DNA of 10,794 nt, taken from NCBI GenBank assembly GCA_030613605.1, contig JAUWLO010000049.1, forward strand, positions 1 through 10,794, written 5' to 3'. Below are positions 5,648 through 10,794 of the stretch, piece after piece. Source of the stretch: Gammaproteobacteria bacterium (lineage in GTDB: Bacteria > Pseudomonadota > Gammaproteobacteria > SZUA-152). The notes beneath the pieces are model-generated. The model was given only the letters and a program-made list of their open reading frames with translations. It made no database searches and had not been told where the DNA came from. Made by a program: the position numbers and the translations under genes. Position 1 is the first letter of the stretch; every line of letters starts with the position of its first letter.

Positions 5648-5962
5648 TTAAATGTCGATAACTTCGTTATTGGATTTGAAGTATCTTACTTTCTGTCCAT
5701 CTTTCAGGGTCTTGATACCCACTCGATCACCCTTGCCTGTGGCAGGATTGAACAGAGCAACATTTGACATATGCAAAGGCATCTCTTTTTCGATAATACC
5801 GCCAGACTCACCCACATTTGGGTTTGGCTTAACGTGTTTCTTGGCCATATTGCAGCTTTCAACCAACACACGTTCGTCCGCAATACTCAGCACAGAGCCT
5901 CGCTTACCTTTATCTTTACCGGTAACGATAATGACCTCATCACCTTTTTTGATCTTATTCAT
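5648..5962 (-). CDS. rplX: 50S ribosomal protein L24
   Basis: This 104-residue protein equals E. coli L24 in length. The N-terminal KOW motif GDEVIIVTGKDKGKRGSVL (about residues 7-25) is intact, followed by KKHVKPNPNVGESGGIIEKE and DGQKVRYFKSNNEVIDI at the end. L24 is one of the first proteins to bind 23S rRNA. It starts 50S assembly at the 5' end of domain I and later sits near the tunnel exit. The ATG at 5962 has an AGAGA sequence about 6 bases upstream. The gene lies 23 bases after rplN and 29 bases before rplE, the standard spc order. Nothing is unusual. Confidence 0.98.
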   Translation of the reverse strand: MNKIKKGDEVIIVTGKDKGKRGSVLSIADERVLVESCNMAKKHVKPNPNVGESGGIIEKEMPLHMSNVALFNPATGKGDRVGIKTLKDGQKVRYFKSNNEVIDI

Positions 5963-5985
5963 CGAAATTCTCTCTAAAACTATTC

Positions 5986-6354
5986 TTATAAAACTTCAGG
6001 AGCCAATGAAATGATTTTCATGAAACGTTCATTGCGTAATTCGCGTGTCACTGGCCCAAAAATACGTGTACCGATAGGCTGCAGGTTTGCATTCAATATC
6101 ACAGCGGCATTGCCATCAAAACGGATCAACGAACCATCGGGGCGACGCACACCCTTCGCTGTACGAACCACCACAGCATTGTAAACCTCACCTTTTTTGA
6201 CCTTTCCACGCGGAATAGCCTCTCGGATGCTTACCTTTATAATGTCCCCAATAGCAGCATAACGGCGCTTGGAACCACCCAACACCTTGATGCACATCAC
6301 CCGACGAGCACCGCTGTTATCAGCCACATCCAACACTGTTTGCATCTGAATCAT
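5986..6354 (-). CDS. rplN: 50S ribosomal protein L14
   Basis: This is a 122-residue protein; E. coli L14 has 123 and Pseudomonas 122. The family signature ADNSGARRVMCIKVLGGSKR (residues 11-30) is near the N-terminus. It is followed by AIPRGKVKKGEV, VVRTAKGVRRPDGSLIRFDG and the C-terminus GTRIFGPVTRELRNERFMKI. L14 lies at the inter-subunit face, contacts L19, and in mature ribosomes is bound by the silencing factor RsfS. It is the first gene of the spc operon, with GGAG 8 bases before its ATG. The promoter-like sequence at 6448-6476 would give a leader of about 88 bases containing direct repeats. Its SD lies just downstream of a GC-rich inverted-repeat arm, which could influence initiation. 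Confidence 0.98.
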   Translation of the reverse strand: MIQMQTVLDVADNSGARRVMCIKVLGGSKRRYAAIGDIIKVSIREAIPRGKVKKGEVYNAVVVRTAKGVRRPDGSLIRFDGNAAVILNANLQPIGTRIFGPVTRELRNERFMKIISLAPEVL

Positions 6355-6373
6355 CGAAACATCTCCGCAAAAT

Positions 6374-6445
6374 CGCGCCCTTACATATATAAAAGGCTAA
6401 TAAAAAGGCTAAAAAATCACCCAAATCCACCGATTCGAGGGCGCG
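6374..6445 (-). repeat. GC-rich 8-base inverted repeat bracketing the spc leader
   Basis: On the minus strand CGCGCCCT (6445-6438) is perfectly complementary to AGGGCGCG (6381-6374), enclosing 56 bases. The first arm is the discriminator and likely start region of the promoter. The second lies 7 bases before the rplN Shine-Dalgarno. A transcript starting at G6442 would form 5 of the pairs, while a read-through S10 transcript would form all 8. A role in leader folding is inferred. Confidence 0.6.
6391..6412. repeat. Two direct 10-base repeats in the rplN leader
   Basis: AAAAGGCTAA occurs at 6391-6400 and 6403-6412, a 12-base period (TTAGCCTTTT on the transcribed sense). It lies inside the loop bracketed by the GC-rich inverted repeat. 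Low-complexity slippage is the simplest explanation. Confidence 0.8.
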
Positions 6446-6447
6446 GT

Positions 6448-6476
6448 ATGATATCACTAAACCCCGCATTGCCCAA
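6448..6476 (-). promoter_or_regulatory. Candidate spc-operon promoter upstream of rplN
   Basis: On the minus strand TTGGGC (6476-6471) is followed by a 17-base spacer and TATCAT (6453-6448), 5 of 6 bases of the -10 consensus. A TG one base before the -10 box (6456-6455) gives an extended -10, which can compensate for the weak -35. The next bases, ACCGCGCCC, form a strongly GC-rich discriminator, as at stringently controlled promoters. The predicted start is near 6442-6441. The place, between rpsQ and rplN, is where E. coli has the spc promoter. Confidence 0.75.
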
Positions 6477-6495
6477 ACATATTCAGTATATGGGC
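6471..6495. other. Bulged inverted repeat abutting the spc -35 box
   Basis: GCC plus CATAT at 6471-6482 pairs with ATATG plus GGC at 6488-6495, leaving a 4-base bulge (6474-6477) and a 5-base loop. The -35 hexamer of the candidate promoter lies in one arm. It could be an operator-like dyad or part of a 3' hairpin of the S10 transcript. Weak evidence. Confidence 0.35.
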
Positions 6496-6514
6496 CTTGT
6501 GAAAACTATATTCT

Positions 6515-6534
6515 GCCAGGATATTTTCCCTGGC
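6515..6534 (-). other. Hairpin after rpsQ, at the end of the S10 operon
   Basis: GCCAGG and CCTGGC form a perfect 6-pair stem (7 on the minus strand with a closing G-U) around a 6-8 base AT-rich loop. It starts about 37 bases after the rpsQ stop. The bases after it are AGAATATAG rather than a U-run, so it is a poor intrinsic terminator. It more likely allows read-through or protects a 3' end. Confidence 0.45.
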
Positions 6535-6571
6535 GCATACCCATCACTTCCTAACCAAAGGAAAAATAAGG

Positions 6572-6829
6572 CTATTTTGCCCGCCTGGTAATCTCGGCCA
6601 GTTTCCAGGACTTGGTCTTGGAGATTGGACGGCACTCAGTAATGGTGACTTGATCGCCTTCATTACATTCGTTGTTCTCGTCATGGACATGCAGCTTGGT
6701 CGAACGACGAATATATTTTCCGTACAGCGGGTGTTTTACCCTACGTTCCACCAGCACAGTTATTGTGCGGTCCATTTTATTGCTAGTTACGCGCCCAGAC
6801 TCTGTCCGGATTGATTTAGCTTCACTCAT
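6572..6829 (-). CDS. rpsQ: 30S ribosomal protein S17
   Basis: This is an 85-residue protein; E. coli S17 has 84. It has the oligonucleotide-binding fold typical of the family, with GRVTSNKMDRTITVLVERRV (about residues 12-31) and RSTKLHVHDENNECNEGDQV (about 42-61). ECRPISKTKSWKLAEI follows near the C-terminus. S17 is a primary 16S binder in the 5' domain of the 30S body. Its ATG overlaps the rpmC stop in an ATGA arrangement, so translation is probably coupled. It is the last gene of the S10 operon; a 217-base gap follows before rplN. Confidence 0.98.
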   Translation of the reverse strand: MSEAKSIRTESGRVTSNKMDRTITVLVERRVKHPLYGKYIRRSTKLHVHDENNECNEGDQVTITECRPISKTKSWKLAEITRRAK

Positions 6830-7026
6830 TCTGCACCACCCGCGGCGTTTTCATTCATAATCGTTTTAACTCGAGCAATATCACGATGCACGCTTTTCAT
6901 GCGAGCCGGATTACCCAGTTGGCCAGTGCCTTTTTGCATGCGCAAATTAAATCTCTCACGCAATAAACCCTGGAGCTCTTCCTTTAATTCGGAATCACTT
7001 TTAGTTCTCAAATCACTGGCTTTCAT
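6826..7026 (-). CDS. rpmC: 50S ribosomal protein L29
   Basis: This is a 66-residue protein; E. coli L29 has 63. It starts MKASDLRTKSDSELKEELQG and contains the conserved helical hairpin LLRERFNLRMQKGTGQLGNP (residues 22-41) and the basic segment MKSVHRDIARVKTIMNE. L29 lies beside L23 at the polypeptide exit and is part of the docking surface for trigger factor and SRP. Its ATG shares one base with the rplP stop (TAATG) and there is no good Shine-Dalgarno, so it probably depends on ribosomes finishing rplP. A short tail ENAAGGAE accounts for the extra residues. Its stop overlaps the rpsQ start. Confidence 0.98.
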   Translation of the reverse strand: MKASDLRTKSDSELKEELQGLLRERFNLRMQKGTGQLGNPARMKSVHRDIARVKTIMNENAAGGAE

Positions 7027-7439
7027 TACATTACCGTCCGCGTTACAAAAGTAGTCGCTACAGGCAATTTAGCTGCAGCAAGTTTAAAGGCCTCACGAGC
7101 CAACTCCTCGCCAACACCTTCCATCTCAAAAAGCATGCGGCCTGGCTGTATCTGGCATACCCAATATTCCACGCTGCCTTTACCCTTACCCATACGAACC
7201 TCAAGAGGCTTCTTGGTTATGGGTTTGTCAGGGAAGACCCGGATCCAGATCTTACCGCCACGTTTAATATGGCGAGTCATCGCACGACGACTTGCCTCAA
7301 TCTGACGCGCAGTAATCCGGCCACGACCGGTCGCTTTCAAACCAAACGTACCGAAAGCAACATCGCTACCCCGAAAGGCAAGACCGCGATTCCGTCCCTT
7401 CATCATCTTGCGAAATTTTGTTCGCTTAGGCTGTAACAT
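7026..7439 (-). CDS. rplP: 50S ribosomal protein L16
   Basis: This is a 137-residue protein; E. coli L16 has 136. It begins MLQPKRTKFRKMMKGRNRGL and contains RGGKIWIRVFPDKPITKKPL (about residues 60-79), MGKGKGSVEYWV and the tail LPVATTFVTRTVM. L16 organises the A-site tRNA and peptidyl-transferase region and binds late in 50S assembly. R82 matches E. coli R81, which is hydroxylated by the oxygenase RoxA/YcfD; whether this host has that enzyme is unknown. The one-residue difference arises near residues 22-24 (FRG). A clear AGGAG lies 8 bases before ATG. A perfect hairpin over the rpsC stop codon lies just upstream. Confidence 0.98.
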   Translation of the reverse strand: MLQPKRTKFRKMMKGRNRGLAFRGSDVAFGTFGLKATGRGRITARQIEASRRAMTRHIKRGGKIWIRVFPDKPITKKPLEVRMGKGKGSVEYWVCQIQPGRMLFEMEGVGEELAREAFKLAAAKLPVATTFVTRTVM

Positions 7440-7457
7440 TCTTTCTACTCCTGCAAG

Positions 7458-7474
7458 GCTAGCCTACGGCTAGC
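7458..7474 (-). other. Perfect hairpin overlapping the rpsC stop codon
   Basis: GCTAGCC and GGCTAGC form a perfect 7-pair stem with a 3-base loop. The rpsC TAG (7472-7470) lies in the 5' arm. The rplP Shine-Dalgarno begins 6 bases after the stem. A ribosome terminating at rpsC would melt it, so a role in pacing rpsC-rplP coupling is plausible. There is no U-run after it, so it is not a terminator. Confidence 0.6.
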
Positions 7475-8141
7475 TGGCTGCTTTTTCTTTTGTGGCAGCT
7501 GGGGCTTCATTTTTTTCAAACACTTCACCCTTGAAGATCCAGACCTTGACGCCAATCACGCCATAAGTTGTGCTGGCTTCAATGACTCCGTAATCAATAT
7601 CCGCACGCAAGGTGTGCAACGGGACACGGCCTTCGTGGTACCACTCAGCACGTGCAATATCAGCACCATTTAGACGACCTGCTACACGAACCTTGATGCC
7701 TAAAGCACCAAGACGCATTGCATTTTGAACTGCGCGTTTCATCGCGCGGCGGAACATGATCCGTCGTTCCAGTTGCTGTGCAACGTTTTCTGCTACCAAA
7801 GTAGCATCCAGTTCTGGCTTACGAATTTCTTCTATATTAATAGTGACAGGACAGCCCATCATTTTAGTAACAGCATTGCGTAATTTTTCGACGTCTTCGC
7901 CCTTTTTACCAATCACAATACCAGGGCGTGCTGTATGAATCGTGATGCGCGCATTATTTGCTGGCCGTTCAATCTGAACTCGACTTACCGATGCGCTTTT
8001 CAGCTTTTTCTTGATGTAATCGCGAACCTTAAGATCCATATTCAAGGTATCAGCAAAGTTTTTGGTATCTGCATACCATGTGGATGTCCAGTCTGAGGTA
8101 ATCCCAAGACGTATGCCGATTGGATGAACTTTTTGACCCAT
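7470..8141 (-). CDS. rpsC: 30S ribosomal protein S3
   Basis: This is a 223-residue protein; E. coli S3 has 233, and the difference is a shorter basic C-terminal tail, ending EKNEAPAATKEKAAS. The N-terminus MGQKVHPIGIRLGI is the family signature. A type II KH domain carries VIGKKGED (residues 76-83). The C-terminal domain contains R131, R132 and K135 in MFRRAMKRAVQNAMRLGA, the residues linked in E. coli to mRNA helicase activity at the entry channel. GRVPLHTLRADIDY and TTYGVIGVKVWIFKGE complete the fold. An AAGGGG Shine-Dalgarno overlaps the rplV stop, 10 bases upstream. The stop codon is buried in a perfect hairpin. Tail length varies widely in this family, so the shortness is not a truncation. 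Confidence 0.98.
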   Translation of the reverse strand: MGQKVHPIGIRLGITSDWTSTWYADTKNFADTLNMDLKVRDYIKKKLKSASVSRVQIERPANNARITIHTARPGIVIGKKGEDVEKLRNAVTKMMGCPVTINIEEIRKPELDATLVAENVAQQLERRIMFRRAMKRAVQNAMRLGALGIKVRVAGRLNGADIARAEWYHEGRVPLHTLRADIDYGVIEASTTYGVIGVKVWIFKGEVFEKNEAPAATKEKAAS

Positions 8142-8151
8142 TACAAACCCC

Positions 8152-8484
8152 TTAGCTGTCGCTTACCATCACAGTAATATGACTGTGACGTTTTAAAATT
8201 TGAACACCGCGGCCCTTTGCACGAGCACGCATACGTTTATTTGTACGACCCTCATCCACGAAGATTTTCGATACTTTCAATTCATCAATATCAGCACCTT
8301 CGTTATGCTCTGCATTAGCAATCGCTGACTCCAGCACCTTCTTAACGATATGGGCTGCTTTTTTAGGACTGAATGTAAGAATCTGCAAAGCACTTTCTAC
8401 ATTTTTGCCCCGAATTTGATCTGCCACCAAACGACCCTTTTGAGCCGACAGGGCAATATTCGATAATTTTGCTTTCACTTCCAT
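8152..8484 (-). CDS. rplV: 50S ribosomal protein L22
   Basis: This 110-residue protein equals E. coli L22 in length. The globular domain includes SAQKGRLVADQIRGKNVESA (residues 13-32) and KKVLESAIANAEHNEGADID (48-67). The long beta-hairpin that lines the polypeptide exit tunnel spans about 78-100 and includes RARAKGRGVQI. Here the tip reads NKRMRARAKGRG where E. coli has MKRIMPRAKGRA. This is the region where macrolide resistance changes and arrest-peptide contacts map, but variation between genera is normal and no resistance can be inferred. R88, K90 and R92 are kept. The ribosome binding sequence AAGGGG overlaps the rpsS stop codon; the gap is 11 bases. Confidence 0.98.
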   Translation of the reverse strand: MEVKAKLSNIALSAQKGRLVADQIRGKNVESALQILTFSPKKAAHIVKKVLESAIANAEHNEGADIDELKVSKIFVDEGRTNKRMRARAKGRGVQILKRHSHITVMVSDS

Positions 8485-8495
8485 CTCAGAACCCC

Positions 8496-8768
8496 TTAGC
8501 GGCTTTTCTTGTCAGCAACGTGGCCACGATAGGTCCGCGTTGGCGCAAATTCACCCAGTTTGTATCCCACCATGTCTTCAGTGATGAAAACAGGCATGTG
8601 CTGGCGACCATTATGAACAGCGATGGTCAAACCCAACATGTCTGGAAGCACCATGGAACGGCGGGACCATGTTTTAATTGGTTTTCTGCTATTGGCTGCC
8701 GCAGCTTCCTGTACCTTCTTAACAAGGTGTAGGTCTACGAAAGGCCCTTTTTTGATTGAACGTGGCAC
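8496..8768 (-). CDS. rpsS: 30S ribosomal protein S19
   Basis: This is a 90-residue protein; E. coli S19 has 92. It begins MPRSIKKGPFVDLHLVKKV and contains KTWSRRSMVLPDMLGLTIAV (about residues 32-51), HNGRQHMPVFITEDMVGYKL and EFAPTRTYRGHVADKK. S19 forms a complex with S13 in the 30S head and contacts inter-subunit bridges. The start is GTG (8768-8766), preceded only by a weak AGAGAG sequence about 8 bases upstream. No upstream ATG in frame restores a longer homologous protein. It follows rplB after 75 AT-rich bases, the longest gap inside the S10 operon part, in which I see no convincing promoter or terminator. Confidence 0.97.
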   Translation of the reverse strand: MPRSIKKGPFVDLHLVKKVQEAAAANSRKPIKTWSRRSMVLPDMLGLTIAVHNGRQHMPVFITEDMVGYKLGEFAPTRTYRGHVADKKSR

Positions 8769-8843
8769 GATGCTAGCTCTCTTTTCTTGATGTAAGTCTT
8801 AATAAATAAGTTTTAATTACTATTACCAAATTCTGCTTCTAAA

Positions 8844-9671
8844 TTACTTAGCTTTACGACGACGCAAAATCATGCCGTCAGTACGTTTATTACTACGTGT
8901 CTTATAACCCTTGGTTGGCATACCCCAGGGTGAAACAGGATGACGACCACCAGAGGTACGGCCTTCACCACCACCATGTGGGTGATCAACCGGGTTCATG
9001 GCAACACCACGAACAGTTGGACGAACACCGCGCCAACGTTTCGCACCAGCTTTACCCAATTTACGCAGGTTATGCTCGCTATTACCAACTTCACCCATAA
9101 CAGCACGACATTCAACATGTACTTTACGCATTTCGCCTGAGCGTAAACGTAAAGTGGCATATTCACCCTCACGAGCAACCAGCTGCGCAGATGCACCGGC
9201 ACTGCGAATCATCTGCGCACCTTTGCCAGGCTTTAACTCGACACAATGAACAACCGAGCCCACCGGAATGCTACGTAAAATTAAACAATTGCCGGGTTTA
9301 ATCGGTGCTTCAGCACCTGACATAAGTTCTGTGCCAGCCTCAACACCCTTAGGTGCGATGATGTAACGGCGCTCGCCATCTGCATACAGAACCAATGCAA
9401 TGTGGGCGCTACGATTCGGATCATATTCCAGACGTTCCACACGCCCAGCAATACCATCTTTGTCGCGCTTAAAATCAATAACGCGATAATGTTGTTTATG
9501 ACCGCCACCACGATGACGAGTGGTAATACGACCCTGGTTATTACGACCACCAGTGCGTGATTTCTTTTCCAACAACGGCGCATAAGGATCACCTTTATGG
9601 AGATCAGGATTGGTTACCTGAACCACAAAGCGGCGACCAGGAGATGTCGGTTTTGCTTTAAGAATTGCCAT
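8844..9671 (-). CDS. rplB: 50S ribosomal protein L2
   Basis: This is a 275-residue protein; E. coli L2 has 273. The N-terminal OB-like domain has SPGRRFVVQVTNPDLHKG and GGRNNQGRITTRHRGGGHKQ (41-60). The SH3-like domain holds RLEYDPNRSAHIALVLYADG (80-99), GERRYIIAPKG and RLRSGEMRKV. The C-terminal signature MNPVDHPHGGGEGR is at 225-238, with H230 corresponding to E. coli H229, long implicated in peptidyl transferase function. L2 binds 23S domain IV, is needed for subunit association, and is among the most conserved ribosomal proteins. The start ATG has GGAG 10 bases upstream; the gap to rplW is 45 bases. A two-residue insertion (SGGRHP region) accounts for the extra length. Confidence 0.98.
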   Translation of the reverse strand: MAILKAKPTSPGRRFVVQVTNPDLHKGDPYAPLLEKKSRTGGRNNQGRITTRHRGGGHKQHYRVIDFKRDKDGIAGRVERLEYDPNRSAHIALVLYADGERRYIIAPKGVEAGTELMSGAEAPIKPGNCLILRSIPVGSVVHCVELKPGKGAQMIRSAGASAQLVAREGEYATLRLRSGEMRKVHVECRAVMGEVGNSEHNLRKLGKAGAKRWRGVRPTVRGVAMNPVDHPHGGGEGRTSGGRHPVSPWGMPTKGYKTRSNKRTDGMILRRRKAK

Positions 9672-9716
9672 GCTTACTTAACTCCGCTTATGCTCTGGAG
9701 GCTATTTGCCGCCAAC

Positions 9717-10013
9717 TTATTCATTGCCCGTAAAGTCGATAGTCTGACCGTCTTTCACGCGGACATATGCTTTTTTCCAGTCTTTACGACGTCCTATACG
9801 CTGTCCGGAGCGCTTCACTTTACCCTTCACGTTAGTCACACGAACGGCATCGACTTCTACTTCAAATAATGTTTCAACGGCCTTTTTAATTTCAGGCTTG
9901 GTTGCGTTAGTTGCTACCTGGAATACGTACTGATTACTGGACTCACCAATAATGGCGGCCTTTTCAGTCACGTGCGGCCCAAGCAACACATTCATGATTC
10001 GCTCCTGGTTCAT
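9717..10013 (-). CDS. rplW: 50S ribosomal protein L23
   Basis: This is a 98-residue protein; E. coli L23 has 100. It begins MNQERIMNVLLGPHVTEKAA and has PEIKKAVETLFEVEVDAVRV (40-59) and GKVKRSGQRIGRRKDWKKAY (64-83), the extended loop reaching into the exit tunnel. L23 is the main ribosomal docking site for trigger factor and SRP. The surface loop around residues 18-24 contains the glutamate E17 that in E. coli (E18) is key to trigger factor binding. The ATG overlaps the rplD stop by four bases, and its Shine-Dalgarno GAGGAG lies within the last codons of rplD, so translation is coupled. A downstream in-frame ATG at codon 7 is less likely. Confidence 0.98.
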   Translation of the reverse strand: MNQERIMNVLLGPHVTEKAAIIGESSNQYVFQVATNATKPEIKKAVETLFEVEVDAVRVTNVKGKVKRSGQRIGRRKDWKKAYVRVKDGQTIDFTGNE

Positions 10014-10630
10014 CCGAGCATCTCCTCAATCTTTTGCAGTGCACCCACTGTAATTACAATATTTTCACTACCCACCAGACTTACCGGATTCAGATCGCTG
10101 ATTTCCAGTATATCCACGTTATGCAGGTTACGAGCCGAGAGGAAAAGATCATCAGTGGCATCATCAGTAATAATCACACCACGGGTAAAGTTCATGTCAG
10201 CCAGCTTTTTAACTAACTCTTTTGTTTTAGGACCCTTTACTTCAAATTTGTCCACAATTGACAAACGATCCTGCCTCACCAGCTCAGACAAAATAGATTG
10301 CATCGCACGGCGATACATTTTTTTATTCACTTTCTGTGAATGGTCCTGGGGTCTTAACGCAAACGTATGTCCCCCCGAACGCCATATTGGGCTACGAATA
10401 GTACCTGCACGTGCACGACCGGTACCTTTTTGACGCCAGGGTTTCGCACCGCCGCCACTTGTATCAGAACGGCTCTTGGTTTTACGTGTGCCACTACGGC
10501 CACCGGCAAGATACGCCGTTACGACCTGATGAATTAATGGCTCGTTAAATTCGCGGCCAAAATTCGCATCAGAAACTTCCACCTTTTTTGTGGAGGCCTT
10601 GCCTGTCGCTGTTGTCAATTTTAAATCCAT
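10010..10630 (-). CDS. rplD: 50S ribosomal protein L4
   Basis: This is a 206-residue protein; E. coli L4 has 201. The extra residues lie near the N-terminus, around positions 9-14 (TGKAST). The globular part begins NFGREFNEPLIHQVV. The extended loop lining the exit tunnel spans about 42-100 with KPWRQKGTGRARAG (63-76), PIWRSGG (81-87) and PQDHSQKVNKKMYRRA (94-109). The C-terminal half ends VGALQKIEEMLG. Besides its structural role, L4 is in E. coli the autogenous repressor of the S10 operon, acting on the leader before rpsJ, which is outside this window. The surface needed for that cannot be judged from motifs alone. A GAGG Shine-Dalgarno lies 7 bases before ATG; the gap to rplC is 11 bases. 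Confidence 0.98.
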   Translation of the reverse strand: MDLKLTTATGKASTKKVEVSDANFGREFNEPLIHQVVTAYLAGGRSGTRKTKSRSDTSGGGAKPWRQKGTGRARAGTIRSPIWRSGGHTFALRPQDHSQKVNKKMYRRAMQSILSELVRQDRLSIVDKFEVKGPKTKELVKKLADMNFTRGVIITDDATDDLFLSARNLHNVDILEISDLNPVSLVGSENIVITVGALQKIEEMLG

Positions 10631-10641
10631 GATTCAGCCTC

Positions 10642-10794
10642 TCACTTCGATTTAACTGCGGGGCGGACCATAAGATCACCGCCCTTCGCACCGGGCACTG
10701 CACCCTTTACAAGAAGAAGATTGCGTTCAGTATCAACACGAATAACTTCCAGGTTTTCATTGGTGGTGCGCACATTACCCATGTGCCCAGCCAT
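10642..10794 (-). CDS. rplC: 50S ribosomal protein L3, 3' end only
   Basis: Fifty C-terminal codons and a TGA stop (10644-10642) are present; the reading frame is open to the right edge. The peptide includes AGHMGNVRTTNENLEVIRVD, ERNLLLVKGAVPGAKGGDLM and the end VRPAVKSK. It closely follows the E. coli L3 C-terminus (AGQMGNERVT ... VKGAVPGATGSDL). L3 is an early 50S assembly protein whose central extension approaches the peptidyl-transferase centre. The first codon seen happens to be an ATG, but this is an internal methionine, not a start. Upstream, rpsJ would be expected. Confidence 0.96.
   Translation of the reverse strand: MAGHMGNVRTTNENLEVIRVDTERNLLLVKGAVPGAKGGDLMVRPAVKSK

Noticed and set aside
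8769..8843. Possible small gene or promoter in the 75-base rplB-rpsS gap
   Set aside because: No start codon with ribosome binding site and open frame, and only a 4-pair stem; it looks like plain AT-rich spacer.
10792..10794. ATG at the right edge read as a gene start
   Set aside because: The peptide matches the C-terminal part of L3, in which this methionine is internal (MAGHMG versus MAGQMG in E. coli).
1..10794. A new defence, mobile or biosynthetic system
   Set aside because: All coding capacity is accounted for by universally conserved ribosomal protein genes and secY in canonical order; no foreign gene, integrase, transposon end, array or composition break was seen.

Overview
The window is the central part of the large bacterial ribosomal-protein cluster (S10 - spc - alpha operons). 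Every gene lies on the minus strand, so transcription runs from high to low coordinates. Gene content and order match the classical gammaproteobacterial arrangement exactly. Protein lengths and sequences sit close to the Escherichia coli and Pseudomonas versions: L14 has 122 residues, S14 is the 101-residue form without zinc ligands, L36 is the short zinc-binding form, and SecY has 448 residues. This suggests a free-living gammaproteobacterium with moderate base composition and AT-rich gaps. I cannot name the genus; a Cellvibrio- or Pseudomonas-like relative is a weak guess.

Layout in transcription order. (1) The S10 operon tail, 10794 to 6572: rplC (3' end only), rplD, rplW, rplB, rpsS, rplV, rpsC, rplP, rpmC, rpsQ. 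(2) A 217-base gap, 6571 to 6355, with a convincing promoter facing rplN and several small repeats. (3) The spc operon, 6354 to 638: rplN, rplX, rplE, rpsN, rpsH, rplF, rplR, rpsE, rpmD, rplO, secY, rpmJ. (4) A 147-base gap, 637 to 491, with a second convincing promoter, a triple 12-base tandem repeat and dyads. (5) The start of the alpha operon: rpsM and the 5' end of rpsK, which runs off the left edge.

The products are components of the small and large ribosomal subunits plus SecY, the pore of the Sec translocon. Co-transcription and tight junctions (4-base ATGA overlaps at rplD/rplW and rpmC/rpsQ, a 1-base overlap at rplP/rpmC, gaps of 1 to 12 bases elsewhere) support balanced synthesis by translational coupling. 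In E. coli the three units are feedback-controlled by L4, S8 and S4. The L4 target would lie outside this window. The S8 and S4 targets would lie inside it, but I do not see clear copies of either.

No gene is broken, foreign or unknown, and no mobile element, CRISPR array, tRNA or rRNA gene is visible. I did not find a new biological system. What deserves a second look is the non-coding sequence: two sigma70-type promoters with GC-rich discriminators, a GC-rich inverted repeat bracketing the spc leader, 12-base-period repeats near both promoters, hairpins overlapping the stop codons of rpsC and rplF, and a long imperfect hairpin between secY and rpmJ.
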